Program-made: the position numbers and the translations under genes
Shown: positions 53,883 to 63,504 of the stretch, one piece after another
Layout: each line of letters begins with the position of its first letter
Numbering within the stretch: the stretch's first letter is position 1
Notes under the pieces: model-generated
Seen by the model: the letters and a program-made list of their open reading frames with translations, nothing else
Told to the model about the DNA's origin: nothing
Databases searched by the model: none
NCBI GenBank assembly: GCA_039191605.1
Contig: JBCCXL010000005.1
Span: forward strand, 62,001 to 126,000
Direction of reading: 5' to 3'
DNA: 64,000 nt
Origin: JBCCXL01 sp039191605
Lineage (GTDB): Bacteria > Acidobacteriota > Thermoanaerobaculia > Multivoradales > JAHZIX01

Positions 53883-54667
53883 TCACCCGCACCCAAAACC
53901 TTCTTGCACAGCTGTGGTGGAGCCCCGTGCGCCGAGTCTTCGAGGCCCTAGCTCGGCGCCTCACGCCGCTGGACCGCATCGTCTCCGGCCCGCTGGCGGG
54001 TTTTCGCTTTCACGGCGGCCTCGCCCACCGACTGGGGGTCTACGAGCTGCCGGTGCAGCGCACCCTGCTCCAGCACCTGCGGGCCGGACAGATCTTCTGG
54101 GATATCGGCGGCCATCTCGGCTATCTCAGCCTGCTGGCCGCTCAGCGCACCGGCGCCGAGGGGCGAGTGCACACCTTCGAGCCGATGGACGAGAATCGCC
54201 GCCACATCGAGCGGGCGGCGGTGGACAACCGCCTGGAGTGGATCCAGGTGCATCCCAGCGCGATGGACGAGCGGGTAGGAGAAGCGGTGCTCTTCCCGGG
54301 GGAGGCCTCCACCGTCGCCTCCCTGGTGGCCACCGACGCCGGCGACGGCCTCGGCCAGCCGGTCCTGGCCACCACCATCGACACCTTCGCCGCCAAGCAC
54401 CGCCCTCCCCATCTCATCAAGATCGATGTCGAGGGGGCGGAGGAGCGGGTGATCCGCGGCGGCCGAGAGCTGCTGAGCTCACCGCAGGCCCCGATCCTGT
54501 TGGTGGAGGTCCACTCCGTAGAGAACGAAGAGGCGGTGATCCGCCGCCTCGGGCGGGCCGATTATCGCTGGGAATTCCTGGCACCGGCGAAGAGCCGTGG
54601 GCCGGTCTACCCTCGCCATCTGCTGGCCACCCCGCCCGGCGACGGCACTGAAGGGAAGACCTCGTGA
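53879..54667 (+). CDS. FkbM family methyltransferase 3
   Basis: From the GTG at 53879 the protein has 262 residues. It contains the SAM fold with IFWDIGGHLGYLSLL, VHTFEPMDENRRHI, TTIDTFAAKH and the FkbM signature LIKIDVEGAEERVIRGG. The longer upstream frame is shadow of the previous gene. It sits between the GT-B-like protein and a sulfotransferase, so the same sugar may be both methylated and sulfated. Confidence 0.88.
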   Translation: MITRTQNLLAQLWWSPVRRVFEALARRLTPLDRIVSGPLAGFRFHGGLAHRLGVYELPVQRTLLQHLRAGQIFWDIGGHLGYLSLLAAQRTGAEGRVHTFEPMDENRRHIERAAVDNRLEWIQVHPSAMDERVGEAVLFPGEASTVASLVATDAGDGLGQPVLATTIDTFAAKHRPPHLIKIDVEGAEERVIRGGRELLSSPQAPILLVEVHSVENEEAVIRRLGRADYRWEFLAPAKSRGPVYPRHLLATPPGDGTEGKTS

Positions 54668-55551
54668 GCACGAGGCGCAACCAGCGCCCGATCTTTCTCG
54701 GCTGCTTCTCCCGAGGCGGCAGCAACATCCTGTGGAATCTCTTCCTCAGTCATCCCCAGGTGTGCTCCCCGCTGCGGGAGACCCTAGAGATCTTTCGCCT
54801 CGACTGGCGGGCCCCGACCCTCGACGGCTTTCGTCTCGCCCTGCGCACCGGACGGCGGGTCTTCGATCAGTGGAACCTCTCTCCGAGAAAGCCTCTGGGC
54901 CCCGCGGCGGCGCGACAGGTCGACGAGGTTCTCTATCGCGAGAAGCTGCGCACCCTGGACGACGAGTACATGAGCTGGCGAGACGCGGAGCGGCGCTACA
55001 GCGCCGAAGAGATCGCCGCCACTCGCTTGTGCGCCAAGAACAACAACGGTCTGGTCTTCCTCACCGAGCTGTGGCTGGATCTCTACCCCCAGGCGACCTT
55101 CTTCGCCCTGCTGCGCCACCCCGTAGCCCTGTACGAGAGCCATAAACGGCGGCGCATCACCTCGTCCCCGCGGCAGTTCACGGATTTCTACAACCGCATC
55201 GCCGGCCGCATGCTGGACGACGCCGAGGGCTATGACTGCTGTCATCTGGTGCGCTTCGAGGATCTGGTGCAGCAGCCGCTGGAGTCGATGCAGCGCCTCT
55301 ACGCCGCGGCGGATCTCGACCCCTCGGCGCTGCAGCAGCTGCGCTTTAAGACCAAGCCCCACTACCGACGAGACGGCTCCCACGGCTCCGATCATCCGCC
55401 GGGCACGCACCTCTGGCTGGACTTCGATGAGGTGCCAGGCTTCCTGGTTCCGGACATCAACCGGCGCCAGGCGAGTCAGCTGGAGGACGCCGAGAGGCGC
55501 TGGGTGGAGGAAGCCACCGCCGAGGTGCGGGAGCGAGCCGGCTACGAATGA
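54664..55551 (+). CDS. Sulfotransferase family protein 1
   Basis: The 295-residue protein has a P-loop-like 5'-phosphosulfate motif FLGCFSRGGSNILWNLF at residues about 11-27. A 3'-phosphate-binding motif FALLRHPVALYESHKRR follows near 145, and VRFEDLVQQPLESMQRLY is typical of PAPS-dependent sulfotransferases. It would move sulfate onto a sugar hydroxyl, probably at the cytoplasmic face. It overlaps both neighbours by 4 nt. Confidence 0.83.
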   Translation: MSTRRNQRPIFLGCFSRGGSNILWNLFLSHPQVCSPLRETLEIFRLDWRAPTLDGFRLALRTGRRVFDQWNLSPRKPLGPAAARQVDEVLYREKLRTLDDEYMSWRDAERRYSAEEIAATRLCAKNNNGLVFLTELWLDLYPQATFFALLRHPVALYESHKRRRITSSPRQFTDFYNRIAGRMLDDAEGYDCCHLVRFEDLVQQPLESMQRLYAAADLDPSALQQLRFKTKPHYRRDGSHGSDHPPGTHLWLDFDEVPGFLVPDINRRQASQLEDAERRWVEEATAEVRERAGYE

Positions 55552-56873
55552 ACGCCCCGAGGGGCTCCAGCGGCCCGAGATACCGTCTGCTCCTGGTCTC
55601 CGCCGTGCTGCCCTTCCCGGGCGCCAGCGGCCAGCAGCAGCGGGTGCTCAATAAGCTCCGGGCGCTGCGCCGCTCCTTCCGCATCACCTTCCTCACCTTC
55701 GCCCCCGAGGCGCGGCGGCAGTCCATCGGCGAGGAGCTTCTGGAGCACGTGGACGAGGCTCTGGTGCTCCCGGCCCGCTATGCCGCCTCGCCGGGGATTG
55801 GCGCTCTGGGGCACAAGCTCCGGGCGCGGCTCTGGGCCTGGCCCCGAGGCCTGAAGACCTCCAACGCCGTGGTCTCTCGCTTCGAGCTCACCCCTCAGCG
55901 GGTGCTGGAAGCGATCCGGGGGCGCTCCTTCGACGCCGCCCTGTTCGAGTATTGGCACGCCCACGAGACGGCCCGGGCGCTCCAGCAGCAGATCCCCGTG
56001 GTGGCGCTGGACATGCACGATCTGCTGTATGAATCCTTCCGCCGTCAGCTGGAGGAGCATCCCTGGGGACGCGCCCTGCCGCGGCCGCTGCGGGAGCGAC
56101 AGATCGCCGTCTATCGACATCGCGAGGAGTCCGCCTGGCGGGACTTCCATCAGCTGATCTCCATCAACTCCCACGAGCATCGGGAGGCGCAGAAAGTATT
56201 GGGTCCCGACGGAGACCTGATCTACGCACCGATGGGCGTCGACCTCGAAGACTGGCCCCACGTTCCGGACCCGGCGTCGGAGCCCCGCCTGGCCTTCTTC
56301 GGCGGCCTCGGCAGCCCCCACAATCAGCGCGACGCCCGCATCTGCCACCATGAAGTTCTGCCTCGGGTTCGAGAGCAGGTGCCTGGCACCTCGCTGTGGA
56401 TCGTCGGCTCCAAGCCGCCCCCGGACATCCAGGCCCTCCACGACGAGTCTGCCGGAGTGGTGGTCACCGGCTTTGTCGAAGATCCGGTAGAGCCCCTCTC
56501 GAAGGCGTGGGTAGTGCTCTGCCCCTGGACCGGAACCTACGGCTTTCGCAGCCGCCTGGTACAGGTCATGGCGCTGGGAGTGCCGGTGGTGGCCTCCCCC
56601 GACGCCATCGTCGGCATGGATCTGCACCACGGGGAGGGTATCTTCCTCGCCGGGACCCCGGAGGCGATGGCGGCCCGGGCCATCGAGCTGCTGCAAAACC
56701 CGGAGCAGCGGCGAGTCCAGGGGGAGAAGGCGAGGCGGGCGGTGGAGGAGGTCTATTCCTTCGACGCCACCTACGGCCACCTGGAGCGGGAGATGGTGCG
56801 CCGAGTCGAGGCGAGCCCTGGCTCCAGGCTATCTACCGACGTCGACCCCGCGGGGAGCGAGGCCGCGGGATGA
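55548..56873 (+). CDS. Glycosyltransferase family 4 (A)
   Basis: The 441-residue GT-B protein has a first domain RLLLVSAVLPFPGASGQQQRV and a linker with the Asn-Ser-Glu-rich ISINSHEHREA. Its second domain has LAFFGGLGSPHNQRDA, LWIVGSKPPPDIQ, VVVTGFVEDPVEPL and MALGVPVVASPDAIVGM. The pattern matches PEP-CTERM/EpsH-associated sugar transferases. It overlaps the sulfotransferase genes on both sides. Confidence 0.85.
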   Translation: MNAPRGSSGPRYRLLLVSAVLPFPGASGQQQRVLNKLRALRRSFRITFLTFAPEARRQSIGEELLEHVDEALVLPARYAASPGIGALGHKLRARLWAWPRGLKTSNAVVSRFELTPQRVLEAIRGRSFDAALFEYWHAHETARALQQQIPVVALDMHDLLYESFRRQLEEHPWGRALPRPLRERQIAVYRHREESAWRDFHQLISINSHEHREAQKVLGPDGDLIYAPMGVDLEDWPHVPDPASEPRLAFFGGLGSPHNQRDARICHHEVLPRVREQVPGTSLWIVGSKPPPDIQALHDESAGVVVTGFVEDPVEPLSKAWVVLCPWTGTYGFRSRLVQVMALGVPVVASPDAIVGMDLHHGEGIFLAGTPEAMAARAIELLQNPEQRRVQGEKARRAVEEVYSFDATYGHLEREMVRRVEASPGSRLSTDVDPAGSEAAG

Positions 56874-57799
56874 GCCCCTCCCCCACCCTCCCTAGCGGGC
56901 CCATCATCCTGGTGGGAGTTGGGCGCAGCGGATCCACCGCCCTCCATCGAGCCCTCGCCCACCACCCCGCCTTCGCGGTGCTCACCGGCGCCGCCGAGCG
57001 CTGGCCCCGTCGCCCTGGCCGCAACCGCCTGGCCTGCGCCCTGCGGCAATCCCCGGGGATCGGCGGCTGGGCGAGAGGGCGCCTGGCACCGGGGGAGTGC
57101 TATCAATTCTGGGAAAGCCATCGCCCGGGGCTGCGCAGGCCCTATCGAGATCTCAGGGCCGACGACGTGCTCCCCCGGGATCGCCGCGACCTTCCCCAGG
57201 CGCTGGCCGCCGCCCTGCCGCCAGGCAAGATTCCCCTGCTCAAATTCACCGGCTGGCCGCGGGTCGGCTTCCTCGCCGAGGTCTTTCCCGAAGCCCGCTT
57301 CGTGCACGTGCTGCGGGACGGGCGGGCGGTGGCCGCCTCGCTGCTGGCGGTGGGCTTCTGGCGCGGCTGGCAGGGCCCCGGAGGATGGCGCTGGGGCGCG
57401 CTGCCGCCGGAGCTGGACGCCCGATGGCGAGTGGCGAAGGAGGACTTCGCCACCCTGGCGGGGCTGCAATGGCAGCTCCTAGTGGAGGCTTTCGACCGTG
57501 CCAAGAGCCAGCTCCCCGAGGAGCGCTTTCTGGAGGTGCGCTACGAGGATCTCTGCGCCGACCCCGCCGCCACCTTCGGGGATCTGCTGCGCTTCTGCGG
57601 CTTGCTGGAGGGCAATTCCCCACCGCCGGCGAGGGACGTCGTCGGCAATGCCACCTTCTTGCGTCGCCTGGAGCGCCTGCCCTTCCGCAGCGCCAACGAC
57701 AAGTGGAAGCAACGCCTCGATCCGCGGCAGATCCAGCGGCTGGAGCAGGCCATCGGCCCCGCCCTGGAGGCCCGCGCTTATCCCCTCTCCGGGACGTAA
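56870..57799 (+). CDS. Sulfotransferase family protein 2
   Basis: From the ATG at 56870 the protein has 309 residues with the PAPS-binding IILVGVGRSGSTALHRAL near the N-terminus and FVHVLRDGRAVAASLLAVGF near residue 145. A late FLEVRYEDLCADPAATF also fits the sulfotransferase fold. It differs strongly from sulfotransferase 1, so the two probably modify different sugars or positions. The longer frame upstream is shadow. Confidence 0.88.
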   Translation: MSPSPTLPSGPIILVGVGRSGSTALHRALAHHPAFAVLTGAAERWPRRPGRNRLACALRQSPGIGGWARGRLAPGECYQFWESHRPGLRRPYRDLRADDVLPRDRRDLPQALAAALPPGKIPLLKFTGWPRVGFLAEVFPEARFVHVLRDGRAVAASLLAVGFWRGWQGPGGWRWGALPPELDARWRVAKEDFATLAGLQWQLLVEAFDRAKSQLPEERFLEVRYEDLCADPAATFGDLLRFCGLLEGNSPPPARDVVGNATFLRRLERLPFRSANDKWKQRLDPRQIQRLEQAIGPALEARAYPLSGT

Positions 57800-57804
57800 A
57801 CCCC

Positions 57805-58989
57805 ATGCATCTGCTGGTGATCTCCCACAAACGCTGTTGGCGCACGCCCCAGGGCGTGGTGGCCACCGGCGGCTTCCCGCGGCAAATGGAGGCCCTCGCC
57901 CAGCTCTGCCAGCGGCTGGTGGTGGCCGTCCCCCTGCAGCCGACGCCGGTGCCCGCCGGCGCCCAGCCGCTGCGGGGCGAGAGCCTGGAAGTGCTGCCGC
58001 TGCGGGAGCCCTGGGGGCGAGGCCCGGTGCGCAAGGCCGCCCTCGCCCCGTGGCTCGCCCTCCATGGACCCAAATTGTGGCGCGCCCTCGGCGAAGCCGA
58101 CGGGGTTCACGCCCTGGTGCCCGGGGATATCGGCACCCTCGGCCTGCTGCTGGCGCAGTGGCGGCGCAAGCCGCTGCTGGTGCGCCATTGTGGAACCTGG
58201 GGCCTGCGCACCACCGCCGCCGATCGCTTCCTCGCCCGGCGCCTGCCGCGCATCGCCGGCGGCCGCACCGTGGTGCTCGCCACCGGCGCTGGGGAGGGGC
58301 CACCGCCCCCCGGCGGCGAGGGCCTACACTGGATCTTCAGCACCTCCCTATGGCGTCGGGAGATGGAGGAGCTCCCCACCGCCGACCCGTGGTGCCCCGG
58401 CTCACCGCTGCGGCTGATCACCGTCGGCCGGCTGAGCCACGGCAAGAACGCCCTCGCCGCGGTGCGGGCGGTGGCGATGCTGCGGGATCGCAAAGACCAT
58501 GAGCCCTCGCTGCCGGAGGTGCATCTGGAGATCCTCGGCGACGGCGAGGCACGCTCGGCGGTGGAGGAGGCGATCCGCGAGCTCCATCTCCAGAGCCGGG
58601 TGCTGCTGCGGGGCAACGTCGGCCACGACGAGGTGCTCCAGGCCCTCGCCCGCAGCCACCTCTTCGTCTTCCCTACCCGGGTAGCGGAGGGCTTCCCCAA
58701 GGCGGTGCTCGAAGCCCTCGCCGCCGGCCTGCCGGTGCTCGCCCCGGCGGTCTCGGCCCTCCCCCACCTCCTGGCCCCTGACGCCGCAGGAGTAGCGCCG
58801 GGAGCGCTGCTGAAAAACACCGCCGAGAGCTCCGTCGCCGCGGCGGTAGCCGAGTGGATCCGCGCCGGGCAACAGGACTCTGAGACCTTCGCCCGCAGCG
58901 GCCGACTGGCCCGGCAGCGCGCCCACAGCTACAGCCTCGAGGCCTGGCGAGACGCCATCGCTGAGCGGCTGCGGGAGGCGTGGAAATGA
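57805..58989 (+). CDS. Glycosyltransferase family 4 (B)
   Basis: The protein is 394 residues from the ATG at 57805, five bases after the previous stop. The GT-B core shows HLLVISHKRCWRTPQGVVAT, the linker HALVPGDIGTLGLLLAQW, and the catalytic-side LRLITVGRLSHGKNALAAV, LEILGDGEARS, VLLRGNVGHDEVLQALA and VFPTRVAEGFPKAVLEALA (EGFxxxxLEA motif). It probably extends the lipid-linked glycan. Specificity unknown. Confidence 0.88.
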   Translation: MHLLVISHKRCWRTPQGVVATGGFPRQMEALAQLCQRLVVAVPLQPTPVPAGAQPLRGESLEVLPLREPWGRGPVRKAALAPWLALHGPKLWRALGEADGVHALVPGDIGTLGLLLAQWRRKPLLVRHCGTWGLRTTAADRFLARRLPRIAGGRTVVLATGAGEGPPPPGGEGLHWIFSTSLWRREMEELPTADPWCPGSPLRLITVGRLSHGKNALAAVRAVAMLRDRKDHEPSLPEVHLEILGDGEARSAVEEAIRELHLQSRVLLRGNVGHDEVLQALARSHLFVFPTRVAEGFPKAVLEALAAGLPVLAPAVSALPHLLAPDAAGVAPGALLKNTAESSVAAAVAEWIRAGQQDSETFARSGRLARQRAHSYSLEAWRDAIAERLREAWK

Positions 58990-59936
58990 TCACCCCTCGC
59001 CGTGGGCTGTCCCGCCTGGGCCTCTTCGCCCTCAGCCGGCGCCTCCTCGCTCGCCGCCGACTCTTCGTGCTGGAGCTCCACGGCACGCCCTTAGGTCCAG
59101 AGGAAGGTGCCTGGCACCAGACTTCGCAGCGACCGTCTTCGACACAAATCCCGGCGCCCGGCTTCACCGCCGCCGACCTCGATCGGCTGCTGCACTGGGC
59201 CGGGCAGCGCTTCCGCTGGCTGACCCCGCAGCAGGCCTTCTCCCCCCAGGCCTCCAGCTCCCGGGATCCGCACCCGGCGGCCCTGCTGACCTTCGACGAC
59301 GGCCTCGCCAATCACCTCCACGGCGCCCTGCCGGTGCTGCAGCGCCACCGCGTGCCGGCCCTCTTCTTCGTTCCTACCCGGCACATCGTAGATCCCTCCC
59401 ATTGGCTCCCGCCCATCGCTGCCACCGCCCAGCGACTGCCCCAACCTCTGCCGGCGGCGGTCTCCCACGATCGATTCGACGGGCTGGGGGTCGAAGGCTT
59501 GCGGCGCCTCGCGGCGGATCCCCTGGTCACCATCGGCGCCCATTCGGTGCACCATCCAAGACTCTCGGAGCTGGAGGATGACGAGCTGCGCCGGGAGCTG
59601 GAGGGGCCCCGGCGCTACCTCCAAGATCTGCTCCAGAGCCCGGTGGATTACCTGGCCTATCCCTTCGGCGACTTCGATCTGCGGGTCGCCCGGGCCGCCG
59701 CCGCCGCCGGCTACCGCGCCGCCTTCGCGGAGGATTCCCTCGCCCTGAAGACCCGGGCCCCGGAGCTCGCCGCCTTCGACCTCCACCGAGTCGGCCTCTA
59801 CAGCGCCGAGGCGGATTACCTCGACGCCAAGCTCAGCGGCCTTCATCGCCCAGCTCATTCCCTGCCCCTTCCGAGCCGAAAGGCTCAGGACGCGGCGACG
59901 GCATTCGACGGCTCTCCCACGGAGGCGCAACGATGA
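58986..59936 (+). CDS. Polysaccharide deacetylase (NodB homology, CE4)
   Basis: From the ATG at 58986, which overlaps the previous stop, the protein has 316 residues. NodB motif 1 (LLTFDDGLANHL) supplies the catalytic base and a metal ligand. Motif 2 (IGAHSVHHPRLSEL) gives the two His ligands, and VDYLAYPFGDFD is motif 3. CE4 enzymes remove N- or O-acetyl groups from glycans. No signal peptide is evident, so it may act on a cytoplasmic lipid-linked intermediate or be anchored by its basic N-terminus. Confidence 0.9.
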   Translation: MITPRRGLSRLGLFALSRRLLARRRLFVLELHGTPLGPEEGAWHQTSQRPSSTQIPAPGFTAADLDRLLHWAGQRFRWLTPQQAFSPQASSSRDPHPAALLTFDDGLANHLHGALPVLQRHRVPALFFVPTRHIVDPSHWLPPIAATAQRLPQPLPAAVSHDRFDGLGVEGLRRLAADPLVTIGAHSVHHPRLSELEDDELRRELEGPRRYLQDLLQSPVDYLAYPFGDFDLRVARAAAAAGYRAAFAEDSLALKTRAPELAAFDLHRVGLYSAEADYLDAKLSGLHRPAHSLPLPSRKAQDAATAFDGSPTEAQR

Positions 59937-61282
59937 GCACTTCATCGCCGAGCGGAAAACAACAGTTCGCCGCCGGGAAATCCCAAGCCCAGAGAGCCAG
60001 ACGCCCCAGGCGGAGAAATTCCCGGCTGAGCGGCTGGCGGGGCCTCCTCGCCCGGCTGCTGGTGATGGCCGTCGCCGGCCTCTTCGCCCTCCTCTTCGGG
60101 GAGCTCGCCCTGCGCCTGGCGGCTCCCCAGCAGCTGGTGGTGGTGCGGCCGGATATCTGGGTTCCCGACGACACCGGCCTCGGCTGGCGCATGGCGGCGG
60201 GCCTGGATACGGAGGTCAATACCGGGGAGGGAGAGGTTCGACTAGTCACCGACGGTCAGGGCTTTCGCATCGACCCCCAGGCCCCGCCACCGGCTTCCGA
60301 CCTGCTGAACCCCGACCCAACGCGGGTCCTGGTGCTGGGGGATAGCTTCGCCGCGGCCCTCCAGGTGGAAGCGGCGGACGCCTTCCCGGAGCTCATTCGC
60401 CACCAGCTGACCCAACGCCTGGAACGCCCGGTGGAGGTGGTCAATGCCTCCTGCGGCGGCTGGGGGCCGAGCCATTATCGGCTGCTCTTGCAGCAGCAGG
60501 TCGGCGCCGCCCGGGAGGCCGGCAGGCCCTTCGACCTCGCCCTGGTGGCCTTCTTCCTCGGCAACGACATCGAGAAGGTGGCGGTGGATCGCTTTCCCCC
60601 GCGCGCCTCGTCCCGCGCCCAGCGGGGCCTCCACTGGCCCACGGAATTCTCCTTTCGCGGCATCAAGGGGGCCCTGCTCTACCCCCTCAACGATGCCCTG
60701 GAGCAGCGCTCTCACCTCTATCAATTGTTCAAGAAGGGAAGCTGGCAGCTGCTGATGCGAGTGGGGCTCAGCGCCCGGCGGGTGGCGGCGACGGACCTCG
60801 CCCGCAATCTCGAGGATCCCCGCTGGGAGCTCACCGCCGAGGTCCTCGCGGAGATGCAGCGCTTCGCCGCCGGCGAGGAGCTCCCGCTGCTGGTCGCCCT
60901 GATCCCCTCGGCGGTTCACACCGATCCCGACCTCGCCACCGCCTACGCCGGCTCTGTGGGGCTGGAGATCGGCCCCGAGGGGCTCCAGCCCGGCCAGGCT
61001 CGGGAGCGAGTCAGCCGCCTGCTGACGGAGCGCGGGGTGCCCTTCGTCGACGCTACCGAAGCCCTGCGCCGCCAGCAGAGCTCCGGCGACTTAACCCACG
61101 GCCGGGTGGACACCCATCTTTCTCCGGCGGGGCATCGAGGGCTGCGGGACGTGGTGATGCCCACGATCGAGGGGCTGATCCAGCAGCGGACCGAAGGCGC
61201 TGATGTTTCGGATGCAGGATCTTCCGGCACTGATTCTTCAAGCACTGGCTCCCTGAGCAGCGCTCCGGCGGAAGCGAGCTAA
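59933..61282 (+). CDS. Membrane-anchored SGNH/GDSL hydrolase-like protein
   Basis: The 449-residue protein has a basic N-terminus and one membrane helix (about 38-60, LVMAVAGLFALLFGELAL). A periplasmic SGNH domain follows with block I VLVLGDSFAAALQV (catalytic Ser), a Gly-containing NASCGGWGPSHY, block III FFLGNDIEK, and block V VDTHLSPAGHRGL (Asp and His). All catalytic positions are present. Proteins of this type add or remove acyl groups on surface glycans. The last 45 residues are Ser/Gly-rich and disordered. Confidence 0.87.
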   Translation: MSTSSPSGKQQFAAGKSQAQRARRPRRRNSRLSGWRGLLARLLVMAVAGLFALLFGELALRLAAPQQLVVVRPDIWVPDDTGLGWRMAAGLDTEVNTGEGEVRLVTDGQGFRIDPQAPPPASDLLNPDPTRVLVLGDSFAAALQVEAADAFPELIRHQLTQRLERPVEVVNASCGGWGPSHYRLLLQQQVGAAREAGRPFDLALVAFFLGNDIEKVAVDRFPPRASSRAQRGLHWPTEFSFRGIKGALLYPLNDALEQRSHLYQLFKKGSWQLLMRVGLSARRVAATDLARNLEDPRWELTAEVLAEMQRFAAGEELPLLVALIPSAVHTDPDLATAYAGSVGLEIGPEGLQPGQARERVSRLLTERGVPFVDATEALRRQQSSGDLTHGRVDTHLSPAGHRGLRDVVMPTIEGLIQQRTEGADVSDAGSSGTDSSSTGSLSSAPAEAS

Positions 61283-61285
61283 TCC

Positions 61286-62434
61286 ATGGCCGCGCCTCCC
61301 CTCGTCGTTCATCTCATCAACCACCTCGGTCGAGGCGGCACCGAGCGACAGCTCTATCTCACCCTCTCGGCGATGGACCCGAAGGCCTTCCGCCATCGAG
61401 TGGTGGTCTTCAACCCGAGCCGCAATCTGGTGTGGGACGGCCCCCTGGAGGCTGCAGGAGTGGCGGTGGAGAGCATGCCCGCGTCCCTGCGGGGAGTGCC
61501 CCGACGGCTGCTGTGGCTGACCCGGCGGCTGCGGGCGTTGCGGCCCGCGGTGGTTCATAGCTGGAGCGTTCACGACAACCCCTATGCCGGCCTGGCGGGT
61601 CGCCTCGCCGGGGCCCCGGTGCGCTGGGGCTCGCTGCGCGGCTCCCTCGCCGCCGCCGGCTTCGCCGGGCTCCCGGCCCCGCTGCGCTGGGCCTGCCTCC
61701 ACGGCGTGCAGGCGATGGTGGTCAACTGCCGGGAGCTCGGAGCGCAGCTGGAGCAGGCCGGGGTCGCCGCCCGCCGGGTGCGGGTGCTGCCCAATAGCGT
61801 GGAGCGATCCGAGCCGCCCCCCCGGCCCTACGATCTCAGCGATCTCGGGCTGAGCCCCGACGAGCCCCTGGTGGGCATCGTCGGCAACCTGCGGGAGGTC
61901 AAGAACCTCCCCCTCTTCATCGACGCCATGGCCCGGGTATTGCCGAAGGTTCCCGGCGCCAAGGCGATGCTCGTCGGCCAGCCCCTGGCCAGCGAAAACG
62001 AGCTGCCGCAGCAGCTACAGCAGCGCATCGACGCCGCGGGCATCGGCGAACGCTGCCTGCTGGCGGGCTTTCGCGGCGAGATCCCCCAGCTGATGCACCG
62101 CCTGACGGTGGTTTGCCTCACCTCCCACAGCGAGGGCAGCCCGAATTCCATTCTCGAAGCCATGGCCGCCGGTCGTCCGGTGGTGGCGACGGCGGTGGGC
62201 GGCGTGCCGGAACTGGTGGAAGACGGCGTCAGCGGCTACCTGGTGCCGCCGGGGGACCACCAGGCCCTCGCCCGGCGGGTAGAAGATCTGCTGCTCCACC
62301 CGCGGCGGGCCGAGGCCTTCGGCGCCGCCGGGCAGCGGCGAGCGCGCCAGGAGCTGAGCCCCAGCGCCGGGGCGCAGCGCCTCGCCACCCTCTACCGACA
62401 GGCGCTGGGCTCCGGCCGAGGAGCAGGGCCGTGA
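61286..62434 (+). CDS. Glycosyltransferase family 4 (C)
   Basis: The 382-residue protein is a clear group 1 transferase. The acceptor domain begins VVHLINHLGRGGTERQLYLT, and the middle has VNCRELGAQLEQAGV. The donor domain has VGIVGNLREVKNLPLFIDA, AMLVGQPLAS, CLLAGFRGEIPQLMH and SEGSPNSILEAMAAGRPVVAT (EGxxxxxLEA). It starts three bases after the previous stop and overlaps the GNAT gene by 4 nt. Confidence 0.93.
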   Translation: MAAPPLVVHLINHLGRGGTERQLYLTLSAMDPKAFRHRVVVFNPSRNLVWDGPLEAAGVAVESMPASLRGVPRRLLWLTRRLRALRPAVVHSWSVHDNPYAGLAGRLAGAPVRWGSLRGSLAAAGFAGLPAPLRWACLHGVQAMVVNCRELGAQLEQAGVAARRVRVLPNSVERSEPPPRPYDLSDLGLSPDEPLVGIVGNLREVKNLPLFIDAMARVLPKVPGAKAMLVGQPLASENELPQQLQQRIDAAGIGERCLLAGFRGEIPQLMHRLTVVCLTSHSEGSPNSILEAMAAGRPVVATAVGGVPELVEDGVSGYLVPPGDHQALARRVEDLLLHPRRAEAFGAAGQRRARQELSPSAGAQRLATLYRQALGSGRGAGP

Positions 62435-63504
62435 GCTCCGCGCCGCTAGAAGCGAAGTTGGTCACCGCCGCCGAGGCCCCGGCGGGAGAGCTGGATCTCT
62501 TCCTCCAGACCTTCTTCGGCGCCACCAAGGCCGCCTTCCTGCGGGATCACGGCAGCTGGTGGCATCGCGGAGACGAGAACCGCCTGGTGCTCCTGGTGGA
62601 CGGCAGGGTCGCCGCCTACACCGGGGTGATCCCGACCACCGTTCGCCGCGGACAGGAGGAGCTGGAGGGCGCCTGGTGGATGGATTTGGTGGTCGCCCCA
62701 GCATTTCGCCGCCGCGGCCTGGAGCGCCGACTGGACGCCGAGGTCCGCCGCCGCTTCCGCTGGATCCTCGGCTTCCCCAACGCCCTCGCCGCCAAGATTC
62801 ATCGCCGCCACCGCTGGGGAGTAAAGGAGGATCTGAAGGTCCACCTCCTCCCCCTGGAGCCCCGGCGAATGCCGGCTCTCCAGCGCGGCGACTCCATCCT
62901 CTCCCGCGCTCTGCGCAGCAGCGCGGCGACCCTCGCCACCCCCCTGGCCCACTGGCACCGGCGCCGACTGCTGCCCTCGACGCCGGCCGTCAAGACTCCT
63001 CCGCAGCGCTGGGTGCTGGATGCGGAGGCCCTCGCCCGAGTGGCTTCGACCACGCCGACCCACAGCGCCGCCGGAGCCCCCTGGCTCACCGCCGCCCGCC
63101 GCGCCGAAGACTTCTCCTGGCGCTACCTCGAGGCCCCCCCCAGCTACCGGGAAGGATTGCGACTGCACGTGGACGACGAAGATTCCCCGCGCTTAGCGGT
63201 CATCTCCCGCCACACCGGGCGAGGCGCCCGGATCCTCGACCTGTTCGGCGACCTGAGGGAGACCGGGCGGGTGATCCCCCTGCTGCGCCGAGCGGCCGCC
63301 AGCGCCGCGGCGGAGGGAGAACCCCAGGTCACCGCCCTAGCGGGCAACGGCCTGATAAGCTCGACCTTACGCCGAGCTGGCTTCCTGATCACCTCTACCG
63401 CCCGCTTCTGCTGGCTCGGAACCACCGCCGACCAGACCGAGAGTCTCGCCCCCTGCGATCTCCACTGGAATCTCGGCGACAGCGACAACGATGAACCCCG
63501 CTGA
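62431..63504 (+). CDS. GNAT-fold acyltransferase
   Basis: From the GTG at 62431 the protein has 357 residues. The N-terminal half contains the acyl-CoA-binding GNAT core (LEGAWWMDLVVAPAFRRRGL, with the R/Q-x-x-G-R/L loop). A second, more divergent half (about 190-340, WRYLEAPPSYREGL) looks like a second GNAT lobe, as in two-domain members of glycan loci. It probably acetylates an amino sugar. The longer frame starting at 62113 is shadow of the previous gene. It overlaps the next gene by 14 nt. Confidence 0.8.
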   Translation: MSSAPLEAKLVTAAEAPAGELDLFLQTFFGATKAAFLRDHGSWWHRGDENRLVLLVDGRVAAYTGVIPTTVRRGQEELEGAWWMDLVVAPAFRRRGLERRLDAEVRRRFRWILGFPNALAAKIHRRHRWGVKEDLKVHLLPLEPRRMPALQRGDSILSRALRSSAATLATPLAHWHRRRLLPSTPAVKTPPQRWVLDAEALARVASTTPTHSAAGAPWLTAARRAEDFSWRYLEAPPSYREGLRLHVDDEDSPRLAVISRHTGRGARILDLFGDLRETGRVIPLLRRAAASAAAEGEPQVTALAGNGLISSTLRRAGFLITSTARFCWLGTTADQTESLAPCDLHWNLGDSDNDEPR

